DNA of 64,000 bases, taken from the NCBI RefSeq assembly GCF_000617845.2, contig NZ_DF820425.1:6826741-6890740 (forward strand), written 5' to 3'. Shown piece after piece: positions 25,892-33,377 of the stretch. Numbering within the stretch: the stretch's first letter is position 1; each line of letters starts with the position of its first letter. The position numbers and the translations under genes are program-made. Under the pieces are notes generated by a model that had not been told where the DNA came from, searched no databases, and saw only the letters and a list, made by a program, of their open reading frames with translations. This stretch comes from Bradyrhizobium sp. DOA9 (GTDB lineage: Bacteria; Pseudomonadota; Alphaproteobacteria; Rhizobiales; Xanthobacteraceae).

Positions 25892-26035
25892 GTGTTCACC
25901 TCTCCCCGTCGGGGAGAGGTTGGATTGCGCAGCAATCCGGGTGAGGGGCCGCAGCACTCACTGAGACCTGTAACCCCTCACCCGGATCGCATCTGTCGAT
26001 GCGATCCGACCTCTCCCTACGGGAGAGGTGGACAC
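25892..26035. repeat. 144-bp nested palindromic repeat between convergent genes
   Basis: GTGTTCACCTCTCCC (25892-25906) pairs with GGGAGAGGTGGACAC (26021-26035), 14 of 15. Inside are the hairpins CTCTCCCC/GGGGAGAG and TCGCATCTGTCGATGCGA, and the pair CCGGGTGAGGGG/CCCCTCACCCGG. The layout matches widespread rhizobial intergenic palindromes carrying the CACCTCTCCC end. It sits between the thioesterase and DUF1328 genes, which converge, and may end both transcripts. Confidence 0.82.
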
Positions 26036-26041
26036 GCTGCG

Positions 26042-26218
26042 CTATATCCTGGTGCTGCGGCCGCGGGCGAGGCCGACGACGGCCGAGACCAGGAACAGAA
26101 CGACTGCGATGAAGAAGATGATCTTGGCGATCTCGATCGAAGCGCCGGCGACGCCGCCGAAGCCCAGGATGCCGGCGATCAGTGCGATAACCAGAAACGT
26201 CACAACCCAGCCTAGCAT
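26042..26218 (-). CDS. DUF1328-family small membrane protein
   Basis: 58 residues, two hydrophobic segments: LGWVVTFLVIALIAGILGFG, then GVAG, then IEIAKIIFFIAVVLFLVSAV, ending GLARGRS. This is the DUF1328 (UPF0391) pattern of short inner-membrane peptides, often induced in stress. The start is ATG at 26218 behind GAGGGTTTGACC; a TTG two codons earlier is less likely. A palindromic repeat lies directly downstream. Confidence 0.9.
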   Translation of the reverse strand: MLGWVVTFLVIALIAGILGFGGVAGASIEIAKIIFFIAVVLFLVSAVVGLARGRSTRI

Positions 26219-26455
26219 GGTCAAACCCTCGTCTTGATGTTGTCTGCGATCGACGCGGCTGGCCGCGCCACCTGTCCTGACAATCTCGACGCGGGAACGA
26301 TAGTTCCGGCCCTGGCGGCAGCGAAATTCGCTGGGTCAGCTGGAACAAATCGGCCTGCCGCGCACGTGGAAAACCCTCACCCGGCGCCCCATATAGGCAC
26401 CAATCCCTGTTAAGAAGGCTCCCTTCCACCACCCCGCGGTGCCATCGTGGGGCCG

Positions 26456-29029
26456 ATGATTCGCATGACCGAGCCGAGCAAGATCACATCCGTACCCGAC
26501 CACCAGCCCGCAGCCGGCGGCATCGCCGCGCGTGCGCGCGCCTCGGTGGGCCCGAAATACCTCGCCGGGCTCAATCCGGAGCAGCGCGAGGCGGTGGAGA
26601 CGCTGGACGGCCCGGTCCTCGTGCTGGCCGGCGCCGGCACCGGCAAGACCCGCGTCCTGACCACGCGGATCGCCCACATCCTGAGCCAGGGCCGCGCCCG
26701 CCCCGCCGAGATCCTGTCGGTGACCTTCACCAACAAGGCCGCGCGCGAGATGAAGCACCGGCTCGGCCAGATGCTCGGCCACGCCGTCGAGGGCATGCCG
26801 TGGCTCGGCACCTTCCACTCCATCGGCGGCCGCATCCTGCGCATCCATGCCGAACTGGCGCAGCTCAAGTCGAACTTCACCGTGCTCGACGTCGACGATC
26901 AGGTCCGGCTGCTCAAGCAGTTGCTCCAGGCCGAGAACATCGACGAGAAGCGCTGGCCGGCGCGCATGCTGGCGGGCTTGATCGACGGCTGGAAGAACCG
27001 CGGCCTGAGCCCCGCGCAGGTGCCGTCGGGCGAGGCCGCGATGTTCGCCAACGGCAAGGGCGGCAAGCTCTATGCGAGCTACCAGGAGCGGCTGAAGATC
27101 CTGAACGCGGCCGATTTCGGCGATCTCTTGCTGGAGAACATCCGCATCTTCCGCGAGCACCCTGACATCCTCAGGCAATACCAGCAGCGCTTCAAGTTCA
27201 TCCTGGTCGACGAGTACCAGGACACGAACGTCGCGCAATATCTGTGGCTGCGGCTGTTGTCGCAGGCGCCGTCTTCCAACTCGTCATTGCCGGGCTTGAC
27301 CCGGCAATCCATCGATTCTTCGGAAGATGGATCACCGGGTCTCGACGCTTCGCGTCGGCCCGGTGATGACGACAATAATGATGTTGCGCTGCCCGCCGCG
27401 AACGAGAAGCCCCACGTCAAAAACATCTGCTGCGTCGGTGACGACGACCAGTCGATCTATGGCTGGCGCGGCGCCGAGGTCGATAACATCCTGCGCTTCG
27501 AGCACGATTTCCCCGGCGCCAAGGTCATCCGCCTCGAGCGCAACTACCGCTCGACCGGCCACATCCTCGCCGCCGCCTCGCACCTGATCGCGCACAATGA
27601 AGGCCGGCTCGGCAAGACGTTGCGCACCGAGGATCAGGACGGCGAGAAGGTCACCGTCACCGGCTCCTGGGATTCGGAAGAGGAAGCGCGCGGCATTGGC
27701 GAGGAGATCGAGCAGCTGCAGCGCCAGGGCGAGAAGCTCAACGAGATCGCCATTCTCGTGCGCGCCTCCTACCAGATGCGCGAGTTCGAAGACCGCTTCG
27801 TCACGCTCGGCCTACCCTATCGCGTCATCGGCGGCCCGCGCTTCTACGAGCGCGCCGAAATCCGCGACGCGCTGGCCTATTTGCGCGTCATCAATTCGCC
27901 GGCCGACGATCTCGCCTTCGAGCGTATCGTCAATACGCCGAAGCGCGGGCTTGGCGACGCCACCGTGCAGATGCTGCACGACCACGCCCGCAAGCGCCGC
28001 ATCCCCCTGTTCGAGGCGGCCCGCGCCGTGGTCGAGACCGACGAGCTGAAGCCGAAGGCGCGCGGCTCGCTGCGCGATCTCGTCGCCCAGTTCGACCGCT
28101 GGCGCGCCCAGCGCGAGGTCACCGCGCACACCGATCTCGCCCAGATCGTGCTCGACGAGAGCGGCTATACCGAGATGTGGCAGAAGGACCGCTCGGCGGA
28201 CGCCGCGGGCCGGCTGGAGAACCTGAAAGAGCTGGTGCGCTCGATGGAGGAGTTCGAGAACCTGCAGGGGTTCTTGGAGCACATCTCGCTGGTGATGGAC
28301 CGCGAGGGTGGCGCCGAGGACGACGCGGTGTCGCTGATGACGCTGCATTCGGCCAAGGGCCTCGAGTTCGACAACGTGTTCCTGCCTGGCTGGGAGGAAG
28401 GCCTGTTCCCGAGCCAGCGCACCCTGGACGAACAGGGCCGCGCCGGGTTGGAAGAAGAGCGCCGGCTCGGCCATGTCGGCCTGACCCGCGCCCGCCGCCG
28501 CGCAAAGATCTATTTCGCGACCAACCGGCGGATCCACGGCACCTGGTCGACCACGATCCCGTCGCGCTTCCTGGACGAATTGCCGGCGGCCAATGTCGAG
28601 ATCACGGAATCCAAGGGCGGATCGGCCTGGGGCGGTACCGGCGGCTACGGCGCCTCGCGCTTCGACGACATGGAGGCGTTCGGCTCCAGCTATTCGACCC
28701 CGGGCTGGCAGCGCGCGCAGGCGAACCGCAATCGCGGCGGCGGCAGAAGCGGCGGCTTCGAGGAAGAGGCCGCGACATTCTCGACCGCCTCGTCATCCGG
28801 CCCCGATTTCGGCAGCTTCTCCTCGCGCCGCCGCGGACCGCTGACCATCGAAGGCGAGCTGGTCGCCAAATCGACCGGAACGACGTCGGAATTCTCGCTG
28901 GAAGACCGCGTCTTCCACCAGAAATTCGGCTATGGCCGCGTCACCAAGATCGACGGCAACAAGCTCACCATCGCCTTCGAAAAGGCCGGCGAGAAGAAGG
29001 TCGTGGACAGTTTCGTACAAAGGGCGTGA
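26456..29029 (+). CDS. UvrD/PcrA-type ATP-dependent DNA helicase with an in-frame repeat insertion
   Basis: 857 residues, superfamily 1A helicase. Q-motif GLNPEQREAVETLDGPVLVL, Walker A AGAGTGKT (58-65), motif Ia VTFTNKAAREMKHR, Walker B VDEYQDT (about 251-257), motif III CCVGDDDQSIYGWRGAE (about 325-341), motif IV RLERNYRST, motif V TLHSAKGLEFDNVFLPGWEE and motif VI EEERRLGHVGLTRAR. It unwinds DNA in repair and replication restart. The C-terminal end (VFHQKFGYGRVTKIDGNKLT) is the usual RNA-polymerase-binding tail of PcrA/UvrD. Between motifs II and III, about 50 extra residues are encoded by a palindromic element (see the repeat entry). GTG at 26447 and ATG at 26465 are alternative starts. 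Confidence 0.95.
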   Translation: MIRMTEPSKITSVPDHQPAAGGIAARARASVGPKYLAGLNPEQREAVETLDGPVLVLAGAGTGKTRVLTTRIAHILSQGRARPAEILSVTFTNKAAREMKHRLGQMLGHAVEGMPWLGTFHSIGGRILRIHAELAQLKSNFTVLDVDDQVRLLKQLLQAENIDEKRWPARMLAGLIDGWKNRGLSPAQVPSGEAAMFANGKGGKLYASYQERLKILNAADFGDLLLENIRIFREHPDILRQYQQRFKFILVDEYQDTNVAQYLWLRLLSQAPSSNSSLPGLTRQSIDSSEDGSPGLDASRRPGDDDNNDVALPAANEKPHVKNICCVGDDDQSIYGWRGAEVDNILRFEHDFPGAKVIRLERNYRSTGHILAAASHLIAHNEGRLGKTLRTEDQDGEKVTVTGSWDSEEEARGIGEEIEQLQRQGEKLNEIAILVRASYQMREFEDRFVTLGLPYRVIGGPRFYERAEIRDALAYLRVINSPADDLAFERIVNTPKRGLGDATVQMLHDHARKRRIPLFEAARAVVETDELKPKARGSLRDLVAQFDRWRAQREVTAHTDLAQIVLDESGYTEMWQKDRSADAAGRLENLKELVRSMEEFENLQGFLEHISLVMDREGGAEDDAVSLMTLHSAKGLEFDNVFLPGWEEGLFPSQRTLDEQGRAGLEEERRLGHVGLTRARRRAKIYFATNRRIHGTWSTTIPSRFLDELPAANVEITESKGGSAWGGTGGYGASRFDDMEAFGSSYSTPGWQRAQANRNRGGGRSGGFEEEAATFSTASSSGPDFGSFSSRRRGPLTIEGELVAKSTGTTSEFSLEDRVFHQKFGYGRVTKIDGNKLTIAFEKAGEKKVVDSFVQRA
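27281..27372. repeat. palindromic repeat inside the helicase reading frame
   Basis: TCGTCATTGCCGGG (27281-27294) pairs with CCCGGTGATGACGA (27359-27372), 12 of 14. Inside are three further stems: CCGGG/CCCGG (27290-27304), ATCCATC/GATGGAT with TTC/GAA (27308-27332), and a stem around GACGCTTCGCGTC (27344-27356). The element is translated in frame as SSLPGLTRQSIDSSEDGSPG and on to about residue 306, with no stop. It is the kind of rhizobial repeat normally found between genes. Confidence 0.85.
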
Positions 29030-29037
29030 GGCCCGAT

Positions 29038-29325
29038 ATGGCTCAGTACGTTGCCATCATCGAGAACGCCGACCCGGACTCTGTCAGCTTGTGGTTTCCC
29101 GACCTGCCCGGTTGCATTTCCGGCGGCGACGATCTCGAGGAGGCGCTGGAGAATGCGCCCGAGGCGGTGGCGTTCTTTGCGGAGGAACTGAGCGCGGACG
29201 GCCGCCAGCTTCCCCCGCCGCGGACGCTGGACGAGCTCAAGGCCGATCCGGAGTTTGCTGAGGATCTCGGGAAACACACGGCCGTCCTGATCGAATGGCC
29301 TCCCGTTGACGAGGCTATGGAGTGA
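29038..29325 (+). CDS. HicB-like antitoxin-type protein, no adjacent HicA
   Basis: 95 residues. The partial RNase-H-like HicB fold is clear: MAQYVAIIENADPDSVSLWF, then PDLPGCISGGDDLEEALENA with the conserved PDLPGC and G-D-LEEA blocks. The C-terminus (DELKADPEFAEDLGKHTAVL) lacks the ribbon-helix-helix domain found in many HicB antitoxins, so it may not bind DNA. No small HicA (double-stranded-RNA-binding toxin) frame is seen on either side. It starts 8 bp after the helicase stop, behind GAGG, and may be cotranscribed with it. Whether it is still an antitoxin is unknown. Confidence 0.85.
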   Translation: MAQYVAIIENADPDSVSLWFPDLPGCISGGDDLEEALENAPEAVAFFAEELSADGRQLPPPRTLDELKADPEFAEDLGKHTAVLIEWPPVDEAME

Positions 29326-29413
29326 GGACTGTTCGCCGCACTGGCGCAACTCTCGACAGTTCTCGCCCGAACGCCCCTTGACCAGTGCGAACTTCCCCGT
29401 ATCAGATAAACCC

Positions 29414-29830
29414 ATGGTCCGGGGCTCCATCACATTGATCGTGCTTGCATTGGGGATGCCGTCGCTTGCGGCGGCGGAGACCATGAGCTTTGGCGATTCG
29501 ATCGGCAAGCTGGCGGCGAGCTGCGGGGCGGAAATCGTCGCCAATTGCCGCGGCGTCAACCCGGATTCGAACCGGCTGAAGGAATGCCTGTCGCGCAATC
29601 GCGACGTGCTCTCGCCGCAATGCGCGAACGACTATCTCGGCGTGTTCGACGCCATCCAGAAGCGCGTCGCCGCGCGTGTCACGGTGGCGAACGCCTGCCA
29701 GCGCGAGATCGTCAAGGTCTGCGGCGGCTCGACCAAGGAAACCAGCAAGTCGGTCCCGTGCCTGGTCTCGACGTCGAAGGGCATCAGCAACAACTGCCTG
29801 AAGGCGGTCGACGACGCGGGGTACCGCTGA
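29414..29830 (+). CDS. exported cysteine-rich (GLG1-repeat-like) protein
   Basis: 138 residues. Signal peptide MVRGSITLIVLALGMPSLAA, cut near AAAE. The mature part has paired Cys-rich units: CGAEIVANCRGV then RLKECLSRNRDVLSPQCAND, and later ANACQREIVKVCGG and SVPCLVSTSKGISNNCLKAV. This spacing is that of the Cys-rich GLG1 repeat found in small rhizobial secreted proteins; disulphides are likely. Function unknown. Its stop overlaps the start of the OmpA-like gene (TGATG), so the two are translationally coupled and likely act in the same place, the periplasm or outer membrane. Confidence 0.83.
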   Translation: MVRGSITLIVLALGMPSLAAAETMSFGDSIGKLAASCGAEIVANCRGVNPDSNRLKECLSRNRDVLSPQCANDYLGVFDAIQKRVAARVTVANACQREIVKVCGGSTKETSKSVPCLVSTSKGISNNCLKAVDDAGYR

Positions 29831-30492
29831 TGCGCGCGAACGGGCTCGCCACCGCAGGACTGGGCTTCGCGCTGGGCCTCGCTTTGCTCGCGGGCCCCGC
29901 CGGCGCGCAGACGGCGGCGCCGACCCGTGACGACATCGTCGGCAAGCTGAACCATTTCGAAGAGGCCGCCGAGCTCGACCTGCCCGCGCTGAAGCAGCAG
30001 GTGATGGAGCGTGCCAAGACCAGGATCAAGAACGATCCGGGCCCGGTGAACCGGCCGCTGATCGCGCCTGATCTCGCCAGGCTGCCGGCCTTCAATGCGC
30101 AGATCCAGTTCGACGCCGACACGCCGATCATCCAGCCGTCCTCCTACCAGACTGTCGGCCGCATTGCGGACGCGCTGGTTCATGCCTCGCTGCTGCCCTA
30201 CACCTTCCTGATCGTCGGCCACGTCGAATCCAATTCGAAGACGCGCGAGGCCAATGCGATCCTGAGCCAGCGCCGGGCCGATGCGATCCGCGACGTGCTG
30301 GTGAACACCTTCAAGATCTCGACCAAGCGGCTGCATCCGATCGGCCTCGGCGAGGAGCAATTCCTCGACCGGGCCAAGCCGACCTCGGCCGTCAACGGCC
30401 AATTGCAGATCCTGACTTATGCCAAGCTGCCGGAGGAGCCGCGTCCGGCGACGCCAGCGCCTGCGGCGAAAAAGCCCGCCAAGAAGCGCTGA
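29830..30492 (+). CDS. OmpA-family C-terminal domain protein
   Basis: 220 residues. Signal peptide LATAGLGFALGLALLAGPAG, cut near AGAQ. The OmpA-like peptidoglycan-binding domain is at about 95-200: NAQIQFDADTPIIQPSSYQT, IADALVHASLLPYTFLIVGH, then REANAILSQRRADAIRDVLV and LHPIGLGEEQFLD. In canonical OmpA the block reads 'GHTD..G....N..LS..RA..V'; here it reads GHVESNSKTREANAILSQRR, so the Asp that contacts diaminopimelate is replaced by Glu or displaced. The tail is Pro/Ala/Lys rich. No beta-barrel or lipobox is seen, so it is a periplasmic protein. Confidence 0.87.
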   Translation: MRANGLATAGLGFALGLALLAGPAGAQTAAPTRDDIVGKLNHFEEAAELDLPALKQQVMERAKTRIKNDPGPVNRPLIAPDLARLPAFNAQIQFDADTPIIQPSSYQTVGRIADALVHASLLPYTFLIVGHVESNSKTREANAILSQRRADAIRDVLVNTFKISTKRLHPIGLGEEQFLDRAKPTSAVNGQLQILTYAKLPEEPRPATPAPAAKKPAKKR

Positions 30493-30663
30493 ACGAGGGC
30501 GGCTCCGCGACTGACGGAACCCCTTGAAGTGCGGACTATTTTGCAGCCTGTCCCAGGCGCGCTCAGACGGTTTCACGCGACAAAAGTGCCGGTTTGTGCA
30601 CCGCTCGGTCCAGTGCTATAGCCTCTGTTCGCCCTTCCCGACCCCGTGCTGCATGAGACCGAA

Positions 30664-31182
30664 ATGGGTGGCTTTTTCCAGCGCCAACTTGCCGTTTATG
30701 TCGAGTACCATCGCGATCCCCGGAACACGGCGATGCATGTGGTCGGCATCCTGCTGCTGTTCACCGGCGCCGTGCTGCCGCTGACGCTGGTCAAGCTTCC
30801 GCTGTTCGGTTTCAACGTCAGCCTGGCGGTGATCCTGGCCCTGCCGGTCTTGATTTACTGGCTGCTGCTCGATGCGGCGCTCGGGCTCGGCATTCTGGCC
30901 GTCTCCGCCGTGCTGTTTTCGGTTGCGACGACCATTGCGGCGCAAGTCAGCACCGCGACGATGTGGGCGATTTTCGCCGCGCTGGTGGTGCTCGGCCTCG
31001 CCGCACAGACCATCGGCCACAAGGTTTTTGAGGGGCGCGAGGCCTCGTTGTTCACGTTTCCCTCGCATCTTTTGCTTGGACCCATGTTCGTCATGGCAAA
31101 ATTATTCATTGCCTTGGGCTTCCGTCGCGACCTTGCCGCGATTCTGGCGCCTCTTCCGGCCAATTCTCTTTCAACCCGATAA
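30664..31182 (+). CDS. DUF962/Mpo1-like membrane protein
   Basis: 172 residues with several hydrophobic segments. The conserved Mpo1-like ends are present: YVEYHRDPRNTAMHVVGILL near the start and QTIGHKVFEGREAS with LLLGPMFVMAK near the end. Yeast Mpo1 is an iron-dependent dioxygenase that shortens 2-hydroxy fatty acids by alpha-oxidation, using His residues in these blocks (family knowledge); the three His of EYHRD, AMH and GHK are present here. ATG at 30664 is used; GTG at 30646 would add six residues. It is followed closely by an SDR epimerase and an ICMT-like gene, all plus strand, so a membrane-lipid role is plausible. Confidence 0.85.
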   Translation: MGGFFQRQLAVYVEYHRDPRNTAMHVVGILLLFTGAVLPLTLVKLPLFGFNVSLAVILALPVLIYWLLLDAALGLGILAVSAVLFSVATTIAAQVSTATMWAIFAALVVLGLAAQTIGHKVFEGREASLFTFPSHLLLGPMFVMAKLFIALGFRRDLAAILAPLPANSLSTR

Positions 31183-31209
31183 CGCTCGAAGCAAACAGCA
31201 ACCTTCTGC

Positions 31210-32241
31210 ATGGCTCTCGTCCTGGTTACCGGTGGCAGTGGCTTCATCGGACATCACCTCGTAGAAGCGCTCCGCGCCCGTGGGCAGCGGGTCCGCGTTC
31301 TCGATGTCCGTGCGCCGGCCTCGGCGAACGCGGACGTCGAGCACGTCCTCGGCTCGGTGCTGGACTGTGCCGCGGTCGATGCGGCGATCGCCGGCGTCGA
31401 TCAGGTCTATCACCTCGCCGGCCTGCCCGGCATGTGGGTGGCCAACAAGCAGGACTTCCACGAGGTCAATTGCCGCGGCACCGAAATCGTGCTCGCGGCG
31501 GCGATGAAGCGCGGCGTCTCGCGCTTCCTGCACTGCTCGACCGAATCGATCCTGTTCCCCTATTCAGATCTGAAGGGCGTTCCCGCCGAAGAGGCGCTGC
31601 AGCCGGCAGAGGCGATGCCCGGCGCCTATACGCGGTCGAAATCGCTCGCCGAGCATCATGCCGCCAAGGCCGCGGCCGAGGGCTTTCCGCTGGTGATCGG
31701 CACGCCGACCATGCCGATCGGCGCCGCCGACCACAATCTGACACCGCCGACCGCGATGCTCTGGTACTTCCTGCAGAAGAAGGTACAGCCGCATCTCAAC
31801 TTCCTGGTCAACCTGGTCGACGTCCGCGACGTCGCCATGGGCCTCGTGCTGACCATGGAACGCGGCCGCCTCGGGCAGCGCTACATCCTCGGCGGCGACT
31901 GCGTTCCGCTCGGCGACATCCTGCGCATGATGTCGGCGATGAGCGGTCGTCGGCAATTTCCCGTCGTCGTACCCGGCAAGATCGCCGAGCTCTCCGCGAT
32001 CATGCTCGAATACATCGCCGACCACATCACGCGCCGGCCGCCCAACGGCACCGCCGAGGGCGTGCGGATCGCGCTCGCCGCGAGCGACCTTTCGATCGGC
32101 AAGGCCCGTAACGAGCTCGGCTATTCGCCGCGTCCGATCGAGCCGGTCTTGCGCGAAACGATCACCCACCTGCTCGCCCGCAACGGCCAGCAGCCCTCCG
32201 GCGCTCTCAAGCACCACGCGCTGTCCTCGCGCGCGAGCTGA
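31210..32241 (+). CDS. NAD-dependent epimerase/dehydratase (extended SDR)
   Basis: 343 residues. NAD-binding VTGGSGFIGHHL (6-17), then the active-site YTRSK (Tyr-x-x-x-Lys) with a Ser/Thr-rich block before it (FLHCSTESILFPYS), and the downstream TPTMPIGAADHNLTP block. The general fold resembles hopanoid-associated HpnA-type sugar epimerases, but I cannot place it further and no hpn genes are in view. It starts 27 bp after the Mpo1-like gene, and the ICMT-like gene starts 27 bp after it, so an operon is likely. No strong ribosome-binding site is seen. Confidence 0.87.
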   Translation: MALVLVTGGSGFIGHHLVEALRARGQRVRVLDVRAPASANADVEHVLGSVLDCAAVDAAIAGVDQVYHLAGLPGMWVANKQDFHEVNCRGTEIVLAAAMKRGVSRFLHCSTESILFPYSDLKGVPAEEALQPAEAMPGAYTRSKSLAEHHAAKAAAEGFPLVIGTPTMPIGAADHNLTPPTAMLWYFLQKKVQPHLNFLVNLVDVRDVAMGLVLTMERGRLGQRYILGGDCVPLGDILRMMSAMSGRRQFPVVVPGKIAELSAIMLEYIADHITRRPPNGTAEGVRIALAASDLSIGKARNELGYSPRPIEPVLRETITHLLARNGQQPSGALKHHALSSRAS

Positions 32242-32268
32242 AGCCCCCGCCCAACGCAAAGAACCTTC

Positions 32269-32895
32269 ATGTCTTTCGATTTCAGCAAGCTTCTCTCTGT
32301 CGCCTGGGGTGGCTGGACCACGACCTGGCCGACGCAACTGCTCGCCCTGATCTGGCTCGCTTTTCTGGCCAGCTGGGTCGGCGCCTCGTTCTGGCAGGGG
32401 CAGACCAAGAAGCAGGTGATGACGCTGGAGTCGCAGCGCTATCGCTTGCCGATCCTGGTCGGCGGCATCCTGTACACGCCGTTCATTGCGGAAGCCATGG
32501 GCTGGAAGCCGCTTTGGGTGCTCGGCAACACCGGCATCATCATCGCCGCGATCCTCTCCATCGCCGGCATCGCTTTCGCATGGTGGGGGCGGCTGCATCT
32601 CGGAAAATTCTGGTCCAACACCATCACCCACAAGGAAGACCACCGCGTCGTCGACACCGGTCCCTACGGCATCGTCCGTCACCCGATCTACACCGGCCTG
32701 ATCTTCGGCATGCTGGTGACCGGCGTTGCGATCGGCCTGGTGACGACGATCCTCGGCGCGATCCTGATCTCGCTCGGGATGTGGCAGAAGGGCCGGATGG
32801 AAGAGGTGTTCCTCTCGAAGGAGCTCGGTGAGGACGCTTATGGCGCCTATTGCCGCCGCGTTCCGATGATCATTCCGTTCACGTCGCCGCGGTGA
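32269..32895 (+). CDS. isoprenylcysteine carboxyl methyltransferase-like membrane protein
   Basis: 208 residues, about five hydrophobic segments, then the ICMT/PEMT signature VDTGPYGIVRHPIYTGLIFG (about 126-145), the SAM-binding region of the family, and the closing AYCRRVPMIIPF. Bacterial members methylate membrane lipids or lipid-like alcohols; none has protein prenyl groups as a certain target. It is the third gene of the apparent Mpo1-like/SDR/ICMT group, so it would act on a hydrophobic small molecule made or altered by the others (inference). Confidence 0.87.
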   Translation: MSFDFSKLLSVAWGGWTTTWPTQLLALIWLAFLASWVGASFWQGQTKKQVMTLESQRYRLPILVGGILYTPFIAEAMGWKPLWVLGNTGIIIAAILSIAGIAFAWWGRLHLGKFWSNTITHKEDHRVVDTGPYGIVRHPIYTGLIFGMLVTGVAIGLVTTILGAILISLGMWQKGRMEEVFLSKELGEDAYGAYCRRVPMIIPFTSPR

Positions 32896-33028
32896 GGGCG
32901 TCACTTTCGTGTCACGGACGCGCTGCGCTGCGTCCGGGGCACGAGTGCACGATCTGACTCCCCAAGGAACCACCGCACCGCTGGTCCGTTAGCCCTCGAC
33001 ATCTCCACAAGCTGCAGAGCATCGAGCC

Positions 33029-33238
33029 ATGTCGGACGCCTACGATTATTTTCGCGCACACGCGATCGCCGCCGTCCGCAAGGCGCGGGCGCTGCCGCCC
33101 GGGCGGACGAAGCAGAAGCAGCGCACGGTGGCGCGGGTCTATCATCTCTTGTCCCGGGAAGCGGCGCTGGCGCCGAACATCCGGCACCTGGACGATTTTC
33201 GCGCGGCACGGCGGCTGGAGCGGCAGATCGGTCGTTGA
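33029..33238 (+). CDS. small basic hypothetical protein
   Basis: 69 residues: DAYDYFRAHAIAAVRKARAL, then PPGRTKQKQRTVARVYHLLS, and a C-terminal HLDDFRAARRLERQIGR. Helical and basic, with no signal or membrane segment. GAG lies near position -5 of the ATG. Codon use fits the neighbours and the 'FRAHAIAA..KAR.LPPG..K' layout is of a kind seen in rhizobial orphan genes, so I think it real. Function not recognised. Confidence 0.65.
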   Translation: MSDAYDYFRAHAIAAVRKARALPPGRTKQKQRTVARVYHLLSREAALAPNIRHLDDFRAARRLERQIGR

Positions 33239-33377
33239 TCTCCGGGGCCAGCGCCGCGATTGTCCCATGCAAATTCGATCGGCTGCCATTCCACGGGAAT
33301 AGGCCCCTGCGGTGCGCCGCACAGGTTGACGTCTGCCCCGTCAGCCAGTTGGATGCGCGCGCAACCGGGGGCCTCTC

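Noticed and set aside
29038..29325. Complete HicAB toxin-antitoxin module
   Set aside because: No HicA-type frame of about 60-80 residues is found on either side in any frame.
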